Shown here: positions 47,082-55,557 of the stretch, one piece after another
Layout of the letters: each line of letters starts with the position of its first letter
Position numbering within the stretch: position 1 is the first letter of the stretch
Origin: Hyphomicrobiales bacterium
GTDB lineage: Bacteria > Pseudomonadota > Alphaproteobacteria > Rhizobiales > Rhizobiaceae
Length of the DNA stretch: 64,000 bases
Assembly (NCBI GenBank): GCA_900467745.1
Contig: UBQW01000024.1
Coordinates: forward strand, 1 to 64,000
Direction of reading: 5' to 3'
Notes under the pieces: generated by a model
Database searches by the model: none
What the model saw: only the letters and a program-made list of their open reading frames with translations
Told to the model about the DNA's origin: nothing
Position numbers and translations under genes: made by a program

Positions 47082-48068
47082 ATGGGTATGCTGGTCGACG
47101 GCGTCTGGCAGGACGTCTGGTACGATACGAAGGAGACCAAGGGTCACTTCAAGCGCGCCGCCTCGCAGTTCCGCAACTGGATCACGCCGGATGGCAGCGC
47201 CGGCCCGTCGGGCAAGGAAGGCTTCAAGGCCGAGGCCGGGCGCTATCATCTCTATGTCTCGCTCGCCTGTCCTTGGGCGCATCGCACGCTGATCTTCCGC
47301 AAGCTGAAGCGGCTGGAAGACCTGATTTCGGTCTCCGTCGTCGATCCGCTGATGCTGGAAAAGGGCTGGGAATTCAAGGTCGGCGACGGCGCCACCGGCG
47401 ATCCGCTCTTCGGTGCCAAGGCGCTCTCCGACATCTATGTGAAGGCTGATCCGCATTATTCCGGCCGCGTCACCGTGCCCGTGCTGTGGGACAAGAAGAC
47501 CAATACCATCGTCAGCAACGAATCCGCCGAGATCATCCGCATGTTCAACAGCGCCTTCGACGCGCTGACCGGCTCGACCACCGATTTCTACCCGCAGGAC
47601 CTCCGAGGCGAGATCGACGATCTGAACGCGCTTATCTACGACACCGTCAACAACGGCGTCTACAAGGCTGGCTTTGCCACCACCCAGGACGCCTATTCGG
47701 AAAGCGTGCTCAAGCTCTTCGAAACGCTCGACATGCTGGAAGACCGCCTCGGCAAGGGCCGCTATCTCTTTGGCGACCGGCTGACGGAGGCCGATTGGCG
47801 GCTCTTCACCACGCTGGTGCGCTTCGACCCCGTCTATGTCGGTCACTTCAAGTGCAACATCCGCCGCATCGCCGATTACCCGAACCTGTCCGCCTATCTG
47901 CGCGACCTATACCAGACACCGGGGATCAGGGAGACGGTCGACTTCCGCCACATCAAGGACCACTATTACCGCAGCCACAAGACGATCAACCCGACCGGTA
48001 TCGTCCCCGTTGGCCCGGAACTGGACCTCGACCGCCCGCACGGCCGCGGCGAACGCGCCGCCGCCTAG
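47082..48068 (+). CDS. yqjG: Glutathionyl-hydroquinone reductase (Xi-class GST family), 328 aa
   Basis: The thioredoxin-like N-terminal part contains the CPWA motif (residues 63-66; catalytic Cys-63 in SLACPWAHR), the signature of the YqjG/ECM4 group that reduces glutathionyl-hydroquinones. The C-terminal helical domain carries DRLTEADWRLFTTLVRFDPVYVGHFKCN, also typical. The start at 47082 follows an AAGGAG site; the 23 residues upstream are not family-like. Same direction as the LysR gene. Confidence 0.9.
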   Translation: MGMLVDGVWQDVWYDTKETKGHFKRAASQFRNWITPDGSAGPSGKEGFKAEAGRYHLYVSLACPWAHRTLIFRKLKRLEDLISVSVVDPLMLEKGWEFKVGDGATGDPLFGAKALSDIYVKADPHYSGRVTVPVLWDKKTNTIVSNESAEIIRMFNSAFDALTGSTTDFYPQDLRGEIDDLNALIYDTVNNGVYKAGFATTQDAYSESVLKLFETLDMLEDRLGKGRYLFGDRLTEADWRLFTTLVRFDPVYVGHFKCNIRRIADYPNLSAYLRDLYQTPGIRETVDFRHIKDHYYRSHKTINPTGIVPVGPELDLDRPHGRGERAAA

Positions 48069-48089
48069 ACGCAGGCTAAGCGGCCCGGC

Positions 48090-48563
48090 CTACCAGACCT
48101 GGTCGGGCTGTCTCTCTCCGGCGATCTCGGCAAGACGACGGTGCGTCGACGCCGTCGTCCCCTCCGGCAACGCGTCGAGCGCGAAGAAACCGCATTCGAC
48201 GATCTCGCGATCCGGCAGTCGCGGCGCCGTCTGCTTAACCTTGGCGCGGTAGAACACGACATGGTCGCGCCGCGTGGCCGAGGTATTGAGATAGACCTGA
48301 ACGAGCTCCGGCCGTCCCAAAATCACGAGATTGCCCTCCTCGCGCAGCTCCTTGACCAGCGCGTCCTCGGCCGTCTCGTTGCGCTCGATACCGCCGCCCG
48401 GCATGTGCCAGCCGGGCACATAGCTGTGCCGCACGAGAAACACGTGGCCCCTGTCATCGAAGCAGGCGGCGCGCACGCCCATGGTCATGCCGCGCGCGAA
48501 GGCGAAGTAGATATGCACCACGCGCATCATCAGGCGCGATTGCCAGTGGCGGATTTCTTTCAC
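48090..48563 (-). CDS. NUDIX hydrolase, 157 aa
   Basis: The NUDIX box is complete: GGGIERNETAEDALVKELREEGNL with the metal-binding Glu pair, inside VFLVRHSYVPGWHMPGGGIE. A GTG start at 48563 is the earliest; the frame has several internal Met codons. Start uncertain. Substrate unknown. It is convergent with the GST gene. Confidence 0.82.
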   Translation of the reverse strand: MKEIRHWQSRLMMRVVHIYFAFARGMTMGVRAACFDDRGHVFLVRHSYVPGWHMPGGGIERNETAEDALVKELREEGNLVILGRPELVQVYLNTSATRRDHVVFYRAKVKQTAPRLPDREIVECGFFALDALPEGTTASTHRRLAEIAGERQPDQVW

Positions 48564-48637
48564 GCGTCTTCCAATTCCATCAATCCGTTCAAGCAGATGT
48601 GCGAGGAGATGTGTTTGAAATACGGCTGCCGTGAGCT

Positions 48638-49558
48638 ATGTGTGCACCCATGTTCAAGCTCGCGCACATTTCAGACGTCCATCTCGGGCCGCTGCCCCAC
48701 ATCTCTTTCCGTGAACTCTTTTCCAAGCGTATCACCGGCTTTGTGAACTGGCATCGCAATCGGCGCAAGCACCTTTTCGGCGGCACGCTGGATCTGCTGC
48801 TCGACGATATAAGAGAAAAGCAGCCGGATCACATGGCGATCACGGGCGATCTCGTCAATCTCGCGAGCGGGCTTGAAATCCGCGCCGCCGCCGGCTGGCT
48901 GCGCGAACTCGGCGATCCCAAGGACTACTCCGTCGTCCCCGGCAATCACGACGCCTATGTGCCCGGCGCCTACGAAAAGTCGATGCGCGCCTGGTACGAT
49001 AACGTGCGCGGCGATCTCGCGCCTGCCGAATGGCAGGAGAACAAGCACATCTTCCCCTATCTGCGCATTCGCGGAAAAGTCGCAATCGTCGGCTGCTCGA
49101 CGGCGGTGGCAACGCCGCCCTTCGCCGCCAGCGGCTTTTTCGGCGAGCGGCAAGCCCGCGAGACCGTGAACATGCTGCGCGCCGCCGGCGAAGCAGGCCT
49201 GTTTCGCGTCGTCATGATCCACCATCCGCCGATCCGTGGCGCCACATCCTTCCACAAGCGCATGATCGGTATCCGCCGTTTCGCCGCTGTCATCTCCACC
49301 GGCGGCGCCGAACTCGTACTGCATGGCCACACCCACCTGAACACGGTGCACTGGCTGCGCGGCCAGACAGGACCGGTTCCTGTCGTCGGCATCGCCTCGG
49401 GCTCGCAAGGCCCCGGTGGCTCGAAGCCGCCCGCCGCCTATAACCTCTTCAGCATCGACGGCTCACCCGGCGCCTGGAGCCTCAAGGGCGAACGCTTCAG
49501 CCTCAGCCCGTCGGGCGACGACATCAACCCGGAAAGCGTCGATATCTTCAGGCTTTAG
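48638..49558 (+). CDS. Calcineurin-like metallophosphoesterase, 306 aa
   Basis: Two-metal phosphoesterase with all signature blocks in order: HISDVHLGP near residue 10, AITGDLVNLASG, VVPGNHDAYVPG, MIHHPPIRG and LHGHTHLN. The length is typical of cAMP phosphodiesterase/MPPE-like proteins in rhizobia. The start may be ATG 48638 or 48650; neither has a clear ribosome site. The substrate is unknown. Confidence 0.9.
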   Translation: MCAPMFKLAHISDVHLGPLPHISFRELFSKRITGFVNWHRNRRKHLFGGTLDLLLDDIREKQPDHMAITGDLVNLASGLEIRAAAGWLRELGDPKDYSVVPGNHDAYVPGAYEKSMRAWYDNVRGDLAPAEWQENKHIFPYLRIRGKVAIVGCSTAVATPPFAASGFFGERQARETVNMLRAAGEAGLFRVVMIHHPPIRGATSFHKRMIGIRRFAAVISTGGAELVLHGHTHLNTVHWLRGQTGPVPVVGIASGSQGPGGSKPPAAYNLFSIDGSPGAWSLKGERFSLSPSGDDINPESVDIFRL

Positions 49559-49705
49559 CGCCATTTCCGGAATCAGTTTCGCCACAAGTTGAATCACTGC
49601 GCGAACTCAGGCGAAAAACCATAAATCGCAACCGATCGCCTCTTGGTATTTCCCGATCTAGGCGTACACTCCTTATATTAGCGATCTGATGTCAGGAGAC
49701 GTCGC

Positions 49706-50263
49706 ATGCCATCCATGACCCCGCTCCGAGGCCTGGCGCTCGCCGGCCTTCTCGCCTTCACCTTCTCTGCCCCCGCCTTCGCCGCCGGCGAAGAGACCGA
49801 CGAAACCAAGCCGCCGCCAAAGACCGAAACCACCACCAAGTGCGCCGACGGCAAGGTCTGGGACAAGAAGAAGAAGGAATGCGTCACGCCGAACAAGCAG
49901 ACCTTCAACGACGACGATCTCTACAAGGCCGCCCGCGAATTCGCCTATGCCGGCCAGTACGACAACGCCATCACCGTGCTCAACCTCGCCCGGAACCAGA
50001 ACGACCCGCGCATCCTGAACTATCTGGGCTACGCCAACCGCAAGGCCGGCCGGATGGAGCTTGGCATGTCCTATTATCGCAAGGCGCTGCAGGCCGACGG
50101 GAACTATATTCTCGCGCGGTCATATATGGGCCAAGCTTTGATGGAACAGGGTGATGAGCAGGGCGCGCGCGTGCAGCTGGTCGAGATCCGCGACCGCGGC
50201 GGCGAGAACACTTGGGCTTACCGCTCGCTCCTTCAGTCGCTCCACGGCTACAGGACCTATTGA
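49706..50263 (+). CDS. Exported TPR-repeat protein, 185 aa
   Basis: A signal peptide (hydrophobic core LRGLALAGLLAFTFSAPAFA, Ala-x-Ala site near residue 26) is followed by a Thr/Lys/Pro-rich linker. The linker has one Cys pair (TTKCADGKVWDKKKKECV). Tetratricopeptide helices from about 70 include LYKAAREFAYAGQYDNAITVLNLA, then ILNYLGYANRKAGRMELGMSYYRKALQ. Probably a periplasmic scaffold. It lies alone, with an ECF sigma gene 174 bp later. Confidence 0.83.
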   Translation: MPSMTPLRGLALAGLLAFTFSAPAFAAGEETDETKPPPKTETTTKCADGKVWDKKKKECVTPNKQTFNDDDLYKAAREFAYAGQYDNAITVLNLARNQNDPRILNYLGYANRKAGRMELGMSYYRKALQADGNYILARSYMGQALMEQGDEQGARVQLVEIRDRGGENTWAYRSLLQSLHGYRTY

Positions 50264-50436
50264 GCCCGAGGGATCACCCGAAAAAAGCTTTGGGAACCCG
50301 TGAGATAAGTGGCCTTTTGCTTGCGAAGCAGCGGCGATTTGTTTCATAAAGGACACAGAGACGATATAATTCGCACATGCGCCAGGTCAGGGATCCGCAG
50401 CGGCTCCCGATACCAGGCATTCACCTCGGGAAAACC

Positions 50437-50943
50437 ATGCGTCAACCTGTGACGACCATCGACATCAGACGCGATCTTGTGGGTCTCCTGCCCCGGTTGC
50501 GGCGGTTCGCGATGACGCTCGCGGGTGATGCAGCAGGCGCCGACGAACTCGTCCAGGCCGGCTGTCAGCGTGCGATTGCCAAGAGCAATCAATGGCAGGG
50601 CGAGGGCCGGCTCGACAGCTGGGTCTATACGCTGATGCGCCAGCAATGGAGCGAGGACCACCGCAAGCGCAAGCCGCATGCGGTCAACAAGACCAACGTC
50701 ACCGATATCCGCACGGCCACGCGCGACCGCGCCGCCATCATCGATTCCGACGCGATCCACCGGATGATCGCGGAAATGCCCGAGGGCATCGCCAGCGCCT
50801 TCCTGCTGGTATCGATCGAAGGCCATGGCTACCAGCAGGCCGGCGATATCATGGGCGTCGCCCCCACCCTCATCATGTCGCAGCTGGCGCAGGCGAAACT
50901 GCACTTCGCCAGCCTCGCCGACGACCATTCCCACAGGTTCTGA
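50437..50943 (+). CDS. ECF-type RNA polymerase sigma factor, 168 aa
   Basis: Sigma-70 family factor of the extracytoplasmic-function kind, with sigma2 (DLVGLLPRLRRFAMTLAGDAAGADELVQAGCQRAI and the SWVYTLMRQQWSEDHRKR promoter-contacting stretch) and sigma4 (IAEMPEGIASAFLLVSIEGHGYQQAGDIMGVAPTLIMSQLAQAK, a helix-turn-helix). The start at 50437 is preferred to 50377 because MRQPVTTIDIRRD opens directly onto the sigma2 helix. A membrane protein gene begins 1 bp after the stop and looks like its anti-sigma factor. A GGAAC box at 50293-50297 upstream might be an ECF -35 element; no good -10 match was found. Confidence 0.87.
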   Translation: MRQPVTTIDIRRDLVGLLPRLRRFAMTLAGDAAGADELVQAGCQRAIAKSNQWQGEGRLDSWVYTLMRQQWSEDHRKRKPHAVNKTNVTDIRTATRDRAAIIDSDAIHRMIAEMPEGIASAFLLVSIEGHGYQQAGDIMGVAPTLIMSQLAQAKLHFASLADDHSHRF

Positions 50944-50944
50944 T

Positions 50945-51787
50945 TTGCTCGACTTCAAGAAACTGCCGCTCGATGCCCAGCTGACCGCCCTTCTCGATGG
51001 CGAGACGACGCCCGAGCAGAAGCACGAGCTGGAACAGCGCCTGGCAACCGACGACGGCGCGCGGCGGATCTACGACAAGCTGCGCAACGGCGCCGATTTC
51101 GGCAAGCGCCGGCTCGACGATATCCTGAAGGAACCGGTTCCCCTGGCGCTGGTGCGCTCGATCAAGAGCGTGCAGCCGCCCAAGGCCCCGGTCGCGCCGC
51201 GCCAGTCGCGCCAGCCGTTCAAGTTCGCGCCGTCAGGCCCGCAGGCGCTCGTGGCCGCGATCGTGCTTCTCATCGCCGGCTGCGGCATCGGCTATATCGT
51301 CGGCACGAGCCATACCGCGGCGCAGACCGCGCAGGCCGTCGATGCCGCGCAGGCGAGCGAAACGACGGAATGGCTGGGCGACATGCTCGCCAACCAGCGG
51401 CTGCTCGCGCGCCAGCCGCGTCACATCTTCGAAGTCCCGGCCACCCAACCGGAAGAAATCTCCACCTGGCTCACGACAACTGTCGGCGTCGCCTTCCGCG
51501 TCCCCGATCTCGTCTCCGAGGGCTGGACCTTCCAGGGCGCCCGCGTGACCTTGGCAAACGGCCGCCCGGTCGGCCAGCTGGTCTACACCAGCGCCGACGG
51601 CGACCTCGCCACGATCGCCTTCCGCAAGGACAACCAGCCGGATGATGCCGAGGATTTCAAGGAAACGATCCGCGACGAGATCGGCCTGGTGACCTGGCAC
51701 AATGCCGGCACCTCCTACATGCTGATCGGCCCCTCCTCCGAGGCATCACTCAGCCAACTCGCCATGCAGATCGCCACCGCGATTTGA
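50945..51787 (+). CDS. Putative anti-sigma factor with one membrane helix, 280 aa
   Basis: No ATG or GTG lies at the front of this frame; TTG at 50945, with AGG about 9 nt before it and 1 bp after the sigma stop, is the likely start. The N-terminus (LPLDAQLTALLDGETTPEQKHELEQRLATDDGARR) resembles an anti-sigma cytoplasmic domain. One membrane helix is at 100-120 (ALVAAIVLLIAGCGIGYIVG), followed by a periplasmic domain of about 155 residues. I see no zinc-binding His-Cys-Cys motif. Anti-sigma function is inferred from pairing and topology. Confidence 0.78.
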   Translation: MLDFKKLPLDAQLTALLDGETTPEQKHELEQRLATDDGARRIYDKLRNGADFGKRRLDDILKEPVPLALVRSIKSVQPPKAPVAPRQSRQPFKFAPSGPQALVAAIVLLIAGCGIGYIVGTSHTAAQTAQAVDAAQASETTEWLGDMLANQRLLARQPRHIFEVPATQPEEISTWLTTTVGVAFRVPDLVSEGWTFQGARVTLANGRPVGQLVYTSADGDLATIAFRKDNQPDDAEDFKETIRDEIGLVTWHNAGTSYMLIGPSSEASLSQLAMQIATAI

Positions 51788-51851
51788 GGTGAGCTGGAAC
51801 GGCGGCGGTCAACGTGCTCGCCGCTTGGTGTCTCGCCGCAAACCTCACCAC

Positions 51852-51965
51852 CCTCATTCCTGTGCCTGTCACAGGAATCCAGCCAACCCAAGTCCTTGGG
51901 TTGGAAGACTCTCTTCGCCGCGCAGACGCGCGTCGGCTGGATCCCGGCACAAGGCCGGGATGAGG
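51852..51965. repeat. Inverted-repeat intergenic element, copy 1
   Basis: A 114-bp block between the anti-sigma and leuA genes. The left arm begins CCTCATTCC and ends AATCCAGCC; the right arm runs GGCTGGATC to GGATGAGG, its near complement. Each arm holds its own small hairpin (ATTCCTGTG/CACAGGAAT; ATCCCGGC/GCCGGGAT). The core includes AACCCAA/TTGGGTT, GAAGACTCT and GCGCAGACGCGC. Resembles mosaic repeat elements of rhizobial genomes; the exact family was not assigned. Confidence 0.8.
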
Positions 51966-52034
51966 AGATGATAGGGATGTCGCGATACCGCCGATAGCGG
52001 CGAGAAATAGCTCGCCACCGTCAAGCAGCCGAAC

Positions 52035-53744
52035 TCAAGCCTTGCCGGCCCGCACATCAAGCACCCGGTTTGCCGCCGAGACGATCGCTTCCAGCGACGC
52101 GCCGACGATGTTGGTGCTGATGCCGGCGCCGAAGAGCTTGCCGCCGGGATAGGACGTCTCGACATAAGAGATCGCCGAGGCGTTCGAGCCGTGCTGCAGC
52201 GAGTGCTCGGAATAATCCTGCACCGCCATCTCGACCCCGAGATACTCCGAGAGCGCATTGATGAAGCCATCGATCGGACCGTTGCCGCGTCCCTCGATCG
52301 TCTTCGTCACGCCGTTATCGGTGATCTCGGCGGAAACCACGCGGACGCCCTTGCGCTCGGGATCGGCGAAGGTCTGGTGATCGACGAACTTGATGCGGCC
52401 CTTCGGCTGCGTCACGTAGCGCTCGATGAAGTGGTCGTAAATCCGCTTCGACGGCAGCTCCTTGCCCTCTTCGTCGGTGATCCGCTGGATCTCCTCGCGA
52501 TACTCCACCTGCAGGTTGCGCGGCAGGTTGAGGCCGTAATCCTGCTGCAGGATATAGGCGATGCCGCCCTTGCCGGATTGCGAGTTGATGCGGATGATCG
52601 CCTCGTAGGAACGGCCGACGTCCTGCGGATCGATCGGCAGATAAGGCACTTCCCAAACCGGATGATTGGCGACCTTGATCGCCTTCATGCCCTTGTTGAT
52701 CGCATCCTGGTGCGAGCCGGAAAACGCCGTATAGACCAGTTCGCCGACGTAAGGATGACGCTCGCCGATCGGCATCTGGTTCGAATATTCGAACACGTCC
52801 TTCATCCGCACGATATCCGAGCAGTCAATCTCGGGATCGACACCCTGCGTGAACATGTTCAGCGCCATCGTCACGACGTCGACATTACCGGTACGCTCGC
52901 CATTGCCGAACAGCGTGCCCTCGACACGATCGGCGCCGGCCAGCAAGGCCAGCTCGGCGGCAGCGATGCCGGTGCCGCGGTCGTTATGCGGGTGCAGCGA
53001 GATGATGAGGTTCTCGCGATTGTCGAGATTGCGGCACATCCATTCGATCTGGTCGGCATAGACGTTCGGCGTCGCCATTTCGACGGTGGACGGCAGGTTG
53101 ATGATCAGCTTGTTATCAGGCGTCGGCTTCATCACCTCGATGACCGAGTTGCAGATCTCCAGCGCCACTTCCAGCTCGGTGCCGGTAAAGCTCTCCGGCG
53201 AATATTCGAAGCGATAGCCACCGCCGGCCTTGGCCGCCATATCGGAAATCATCTTCGCCGCGTCGACCGCGATCTGCTTGATGCCGTTGACATCCTTGGC
53301 GAACACAACGCGACGCTGCAGCTCGCTCGTCGAGTTGTAGAAATGCACGATCGGCTTGTTCGCGCCTTCCAAGGCTTCAAAGGTGCGCGTGATCAGCTCG
53401 GGACGGCACTGCACCAGCACCTGCAGCGACACGTCGTCAGGCACATTGCCCTGTTCGACACACCAGCGCGCGAAGTCGAAATCGGTCTGCGAGGCCGACG
53501 GGAAGCCGATCTCGATTTCCTTGAAGCCCATGTCGAGCAGCAGCTGAAACATCCGCGCCTTGCGGTCGTGGCCCATCGGGTCGACCAGAGCCTGGTTGCC
53601 GTCGCGCAGGTCCACGGAACACCAGATCGGCGCCTTGGTCAGCGTCTTGGTCGGCCATGTGCGATCGGGGATGTTGACCTGCGGATAAGGGCGATACTTC
53701 ATCGCCGCGTCAGGCATGCCGTGGGAGCGGGTCTTCGTGTCCAT
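52035..53744 (-). CDS. leuA: 2-isopropylmalate synthase, 569 aa
   Basis: First committed step of leucine synthesis: joins acetyl-CoA and 2-oxoisovalerate. The long form is present: an HMGL-like TIM barrel (WCSVDLRDGNQALVDPMGHDRKARM, HPHNDRGTGIAAAELALLAGADRVEGTLFGNGERTGNVD with the metal-binding HxH) and a C-terminal LeuA regulatory domain (VSAEITDNGVTKTIEGRGNGPIDGFINALSEYLG). ATG at 53744 has an AGGAAGA site about 6-12 nt upstream, unlike the next possible start. It is preceded by a leader-peptide gene and hairpin, so leucine-dependent attenuation is likely. Confidence 0.95.
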   Translation of the reverse strand: MDTKTRSHGMPDAAMKYRPYPQVNIPDRTWPTKTLTKAPIWCSVDLRDGNQALVDPMGHDRKARMFQLLLDMGFKEIEIGFPSASQTDFDFARWCVEQGNVPDDVSLQVLVQCRPELITRTFEALEGANKPIVHFYNSTSELQRRVVFAKDVNGIKQIAVDAAKMISDMAAKAGGGYRFEYSPESFTGTELEVALEICNSVIEVMKPTPDNKLIINLPSTVEMATPNVYADQIEWMCRNLDNRENLIISLHPHNDRGTGIAAAELALLAGADRVEGTLFGNGERTGNVDVVTMALNMFTQGVDPEIDCSDIVRMKDVFEYSNQMPIGERHPYVGELVYTAFSGSHQDAINKGMKAIKVANHPVWEVPYLPIDPQDVGRSYEAIIRINSQSGKGGIAYILQQDYGLNLPRNLQVEYREEIQRITDEEGKELPSKRIYDHFIERYVTQPKGRIKFVDHQTFADPERKGVRVVSAEITDNGVTKTIEGRGNGPIDGFINALSEYLGVEMAVQDYSEHSLQHGSNASAISYVETSYPGGKLFGAGISTNIVGASLEAIVSAANRVLDVRAGKA

Positions 53745-53856
53745 GTCTTCTCTTCCTATTCCCGTCATCTGGCCGCGTCATAGCGCATGGCCTGCCTGTT
53801 GGCGATGACGAATCCGGCGCAAAGCGTCCGGTTGATCGATTTTTGGGATATGTGAA

Positions 53857-53899
53857 GAGGAGCTATGGCCGGCGGGCTTTGGGCCGCCGGGCGCTCCTC
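53857..53899 (-). promoter_or_regulatory. Putative leucine attenuator hairpin before leuA
   Basis: On the minus strand GAGGAGC (53899-53893) pairs with GCTCCTC (53863-53857), with CCGGCGG/CCGCCGG inside. It begins at the leader-peptide stop. It resembles the terminator stem of an attenuator, but no clean U-tract follows, so it might instead act through another step. The Leu codons CTCCTC of the leader are complementary to GAGGAG, suggesting an alternative pairing. Confidence 0.65.
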
Positions 53900-54023
53900 A
53901 ACGGACCCGGCAACCGCGCGTAAGGCCGAGGAGAAGAAGCGAGGTCAGGGCACGCGTATTGTCGCGCAGGGCGATACGCCCGCGTGCAATCTGCTCAGAA
54001 ATCATGATGCCCGTGCTCTTCAT
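53898..54023 (-). CDS. Leucine leader peptide of leuA, 41 aa (or 35 aa)
   Basis: A short frame starting at ATG 54023 (or ATG 54005) and ending at TGA 53898-53900. Its C-terminal half holds a run of four leucines, LLLL, then Gly-Leu: TSLLLLGLTRGCRVR, encoded CTT CTT CTC CTC GGC CTT. The stop opens the large hairpin before leuA. This is the classical layout of a leucine attenuation leader. ATG 54023 lies 7 nt after the end of the predicted -10 box, so the transcript may begin at or next to the AUG (leaderless), as known for trpL in Sinorhizobium meliloti. ATG 54005 is the alternative. Confidence 0.75.
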   Translation of the reverse strand: MKSTGIMISEQIARGRIALRDNTRALTSLLLLGLTRGCRVR

Positions 54024-54030
54024 GCCGGCC

Positions 54031-54059
54031 TGTATAGCCGCCGCGCGAAAAACTGGCAA
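54031..54059 (-). promoter_or_regulatory. Predicted promoter of the leuA leader transcript
   Basis: On the minus strand TTGCCA (54059-54054) and TATACA (54036-54031) are exactly 17 bp apart. The first base of the ATG at 54023 is 8 nt past the -10 box, a usual start-site distance. Confidence 0.7.
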
Positions 54060-54067
54060 GTGCCCGA

Positions 54068-55252
54068 TTATTTTTTCCTCATCTGCACAAATCGCTGCAA
54101 CGCCATCATCAGTCCGCCGGCCAGCAGCCCCCAGAAGGCTCCAGAAATGCCGCCGAAGGAGACGCCGGATGCCGTCACCAGGAAAGTGATCGCCGCCGCT
54201 TCGCGCGTATCGGGCGCCTGGAAGGCCGCCATGGCCGAGCCCGAGAAGGCGCCGACCAGCGCCAGCCCCGCCACCGCCTGGATCAGGATCGGCGGCGCCA
54301 GCGCCACGGATGCGGTGACGGCTCCCGCAAGTGGCCCGAGGATGAGATAGCAGATGCCGCAGACGATGACCGCCCAGTAGCGCCGCTTCGGATCCGGATG
54401 CGCGTCCGGCCCGGCGCACATGGCCGCCGTGATCGCCGCAAGATTGACGGCATGGCCGCCAAAGGGCGCAGACAGCAGTGAGAAAAAGCCGGTCGAGGCA
54501 AAGAGCGGCCCAGGCTTGGTCTCGTAGCCATTGACCTTCATGACCGCGATCCCTGGAATGTTCTGCGAGGCCATGGTGACGATGAAGAGCGGTAAAGCGA
54601 TCGACACGAAGGCCGGCACGTTGAACACCGGCATGACGAATTCGACCGTCGGCACCAGCGAGCGCTTGACCGTATCGAGCGCGCCCACGGGCACATCGAC
54701 CCCGAAGACCACGACCAGCACGAAGGCAGCCAGCGCAGCCGGCACGGCCCAGAGCCGCTTGAAGGCGCCAACGATGATCCACGCAAGCACGATCGGCAGC
54801 CCGAGCAACGGATTGAACCCGACAGCCTTCACCGGCGCGAAGCAGAGCCCGATCAGCACGCCCGCAAGCATCGCATTGGCCAGCGGCGCCGGTATCGCAG
54901 CCACCGCCCGCCCCAGCGGCCTGAACAGCCCGGCGATCACGATCAAAAGCGCGCAGATGATGAAGGCCCCAACGGCCGCATTGAACCCGCCCTCGACCAC
55001 CCCGGTCGCGGCCAGAAGCGCGCCGCCCGGCGTCGACCAAGCCATGCTGATCGGCAACCTCGATGTGGCGCTGAGCACGATCGCGCAAAGCCCGAGCGAG
55101 ACCGACAGCGCCATCAACCCCGAAGCCGCCTGCGCCTCGGTCGCGCCGACCGCCTGCAATCCATGCAGCACGACGGCGAACGAACTGGCGAAACCGACGA
55201 AAGCGGTGAGAACGCCCATGAACAGGGCCTGCACGGAGAAGTCTTTAAGCAT
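54068..55252 (-). CDS. benE: Benzoate/H+ symporter family protein (BenE-like), 394 aa
   Basis: Inner-membrane transporter with about 12 helices, of the BenE family (benzoate uptake). Marks are SVQALFMGVLTAFVGFASSFAVVLHGLQAVGATEAQAASGLMALSVSLG at the N-terminus, PISMAWSTPGGALLAATG, and ASQNIPGIAVMKVNGYETKPGPLFASTGFFSLLSAPFGGHAVNLAAITAAMCAGPDA in the second half. No benzoate degradation genes are near, so its substrate may differ. Ends just before the leuA promoter. Confidence 0.86.
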   Translation of the reverse strand: MLKDFSVQALFMGVLTAFVGFASSFAVVLHGLQAVGATEAQAASGLMALSVSLGLCAIVLSATSRLPISMAWSTPGGALLAATGVVEGGFNAAVGAFIICALLIVIAGLFRPLGRAVAAIPAPLANAMLAGVLIGLCFAPVKAVGFNPLLGLPIVLAWIIVGAFKRLWAVPAALAAFVLVVVFGVDVPVGALDTVKRSLVPTVEFVMPVFNVPAFVSIALPLFIVTMASQNIPGIAVMKVNGYETKPGPLFASTGFFSLLSAPFGGHAVNLAAITAAMCAGPDAHPDPKRRYWAVIVCGICYLILGPLAGAVTASVALAPPILIQAVAGLALVGAFSGSAMAAFQAPDTREAAAITFLVTASGVSFGGISGAFWGLLAGGLMMALQRFVQMRKK

Positions 55253-55342
55253 GCGGGGGACTCGGAGCGAAAAATGGCGTCACGCAGCCGTATCGCAAAC
55301 AGGCGCGCAAGGCCAGATGGGCCGGTTGCCTCCCCCCACCTC

Positions 55343-55485
55343 CCTCATTCTCGCCCTTGTGGCGGGAATCCAGCCGACGCGCGTCCGCGCGGCGAGAAGA
55401 CTCTTTTTCGGCGCCTGGCTTTAACCAGCTCTTTCACGGCGCAGACGCGCCTTGGCTGGATCCCGGCACAAGGCCGGCATGAGGA
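55343..55485. repeat. Inverted-repeat intergenic element, copy 2
   Basis: Second copy of the element at 51852-51965, 143 bp, between benE and clpP. Arms start CCTCATTC and end GCATGAGG, with hairpins ATTCTCGCC/GGCGGGAAT and ATCCCGGC/GCCGGCAT. The shared core words GAAGACTCT and GCGCAGACGCGC are kept. Extra sequence of about 28 bp, containing CTGGCTTTAACCAG, lies between them. Same orientation as copy 1, about 3.5 kb away. Confidence 0.8.
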
Positions 55486-55501
55486 GCTACGAAACGCCCA
55501 C

Positions 55502-55540
55502 AAAAAAACGCCCTCGCCCACCATCCGGCAAGCGAGGGCG
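55502..55540 (-). terminator. Rho-independent terminator of clpP
   Basis: On the minus strand CGCCCTCGC (55540-55532) pairs with GCGAGGGCG (55517-55509) with a 14-nt loop and a T7 run (55508-55502). It starts 18 bp after the clpP stop. Confidence 0.88.
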
Positions 55541-55557
55541 CTTCTATCTCAATCCGA

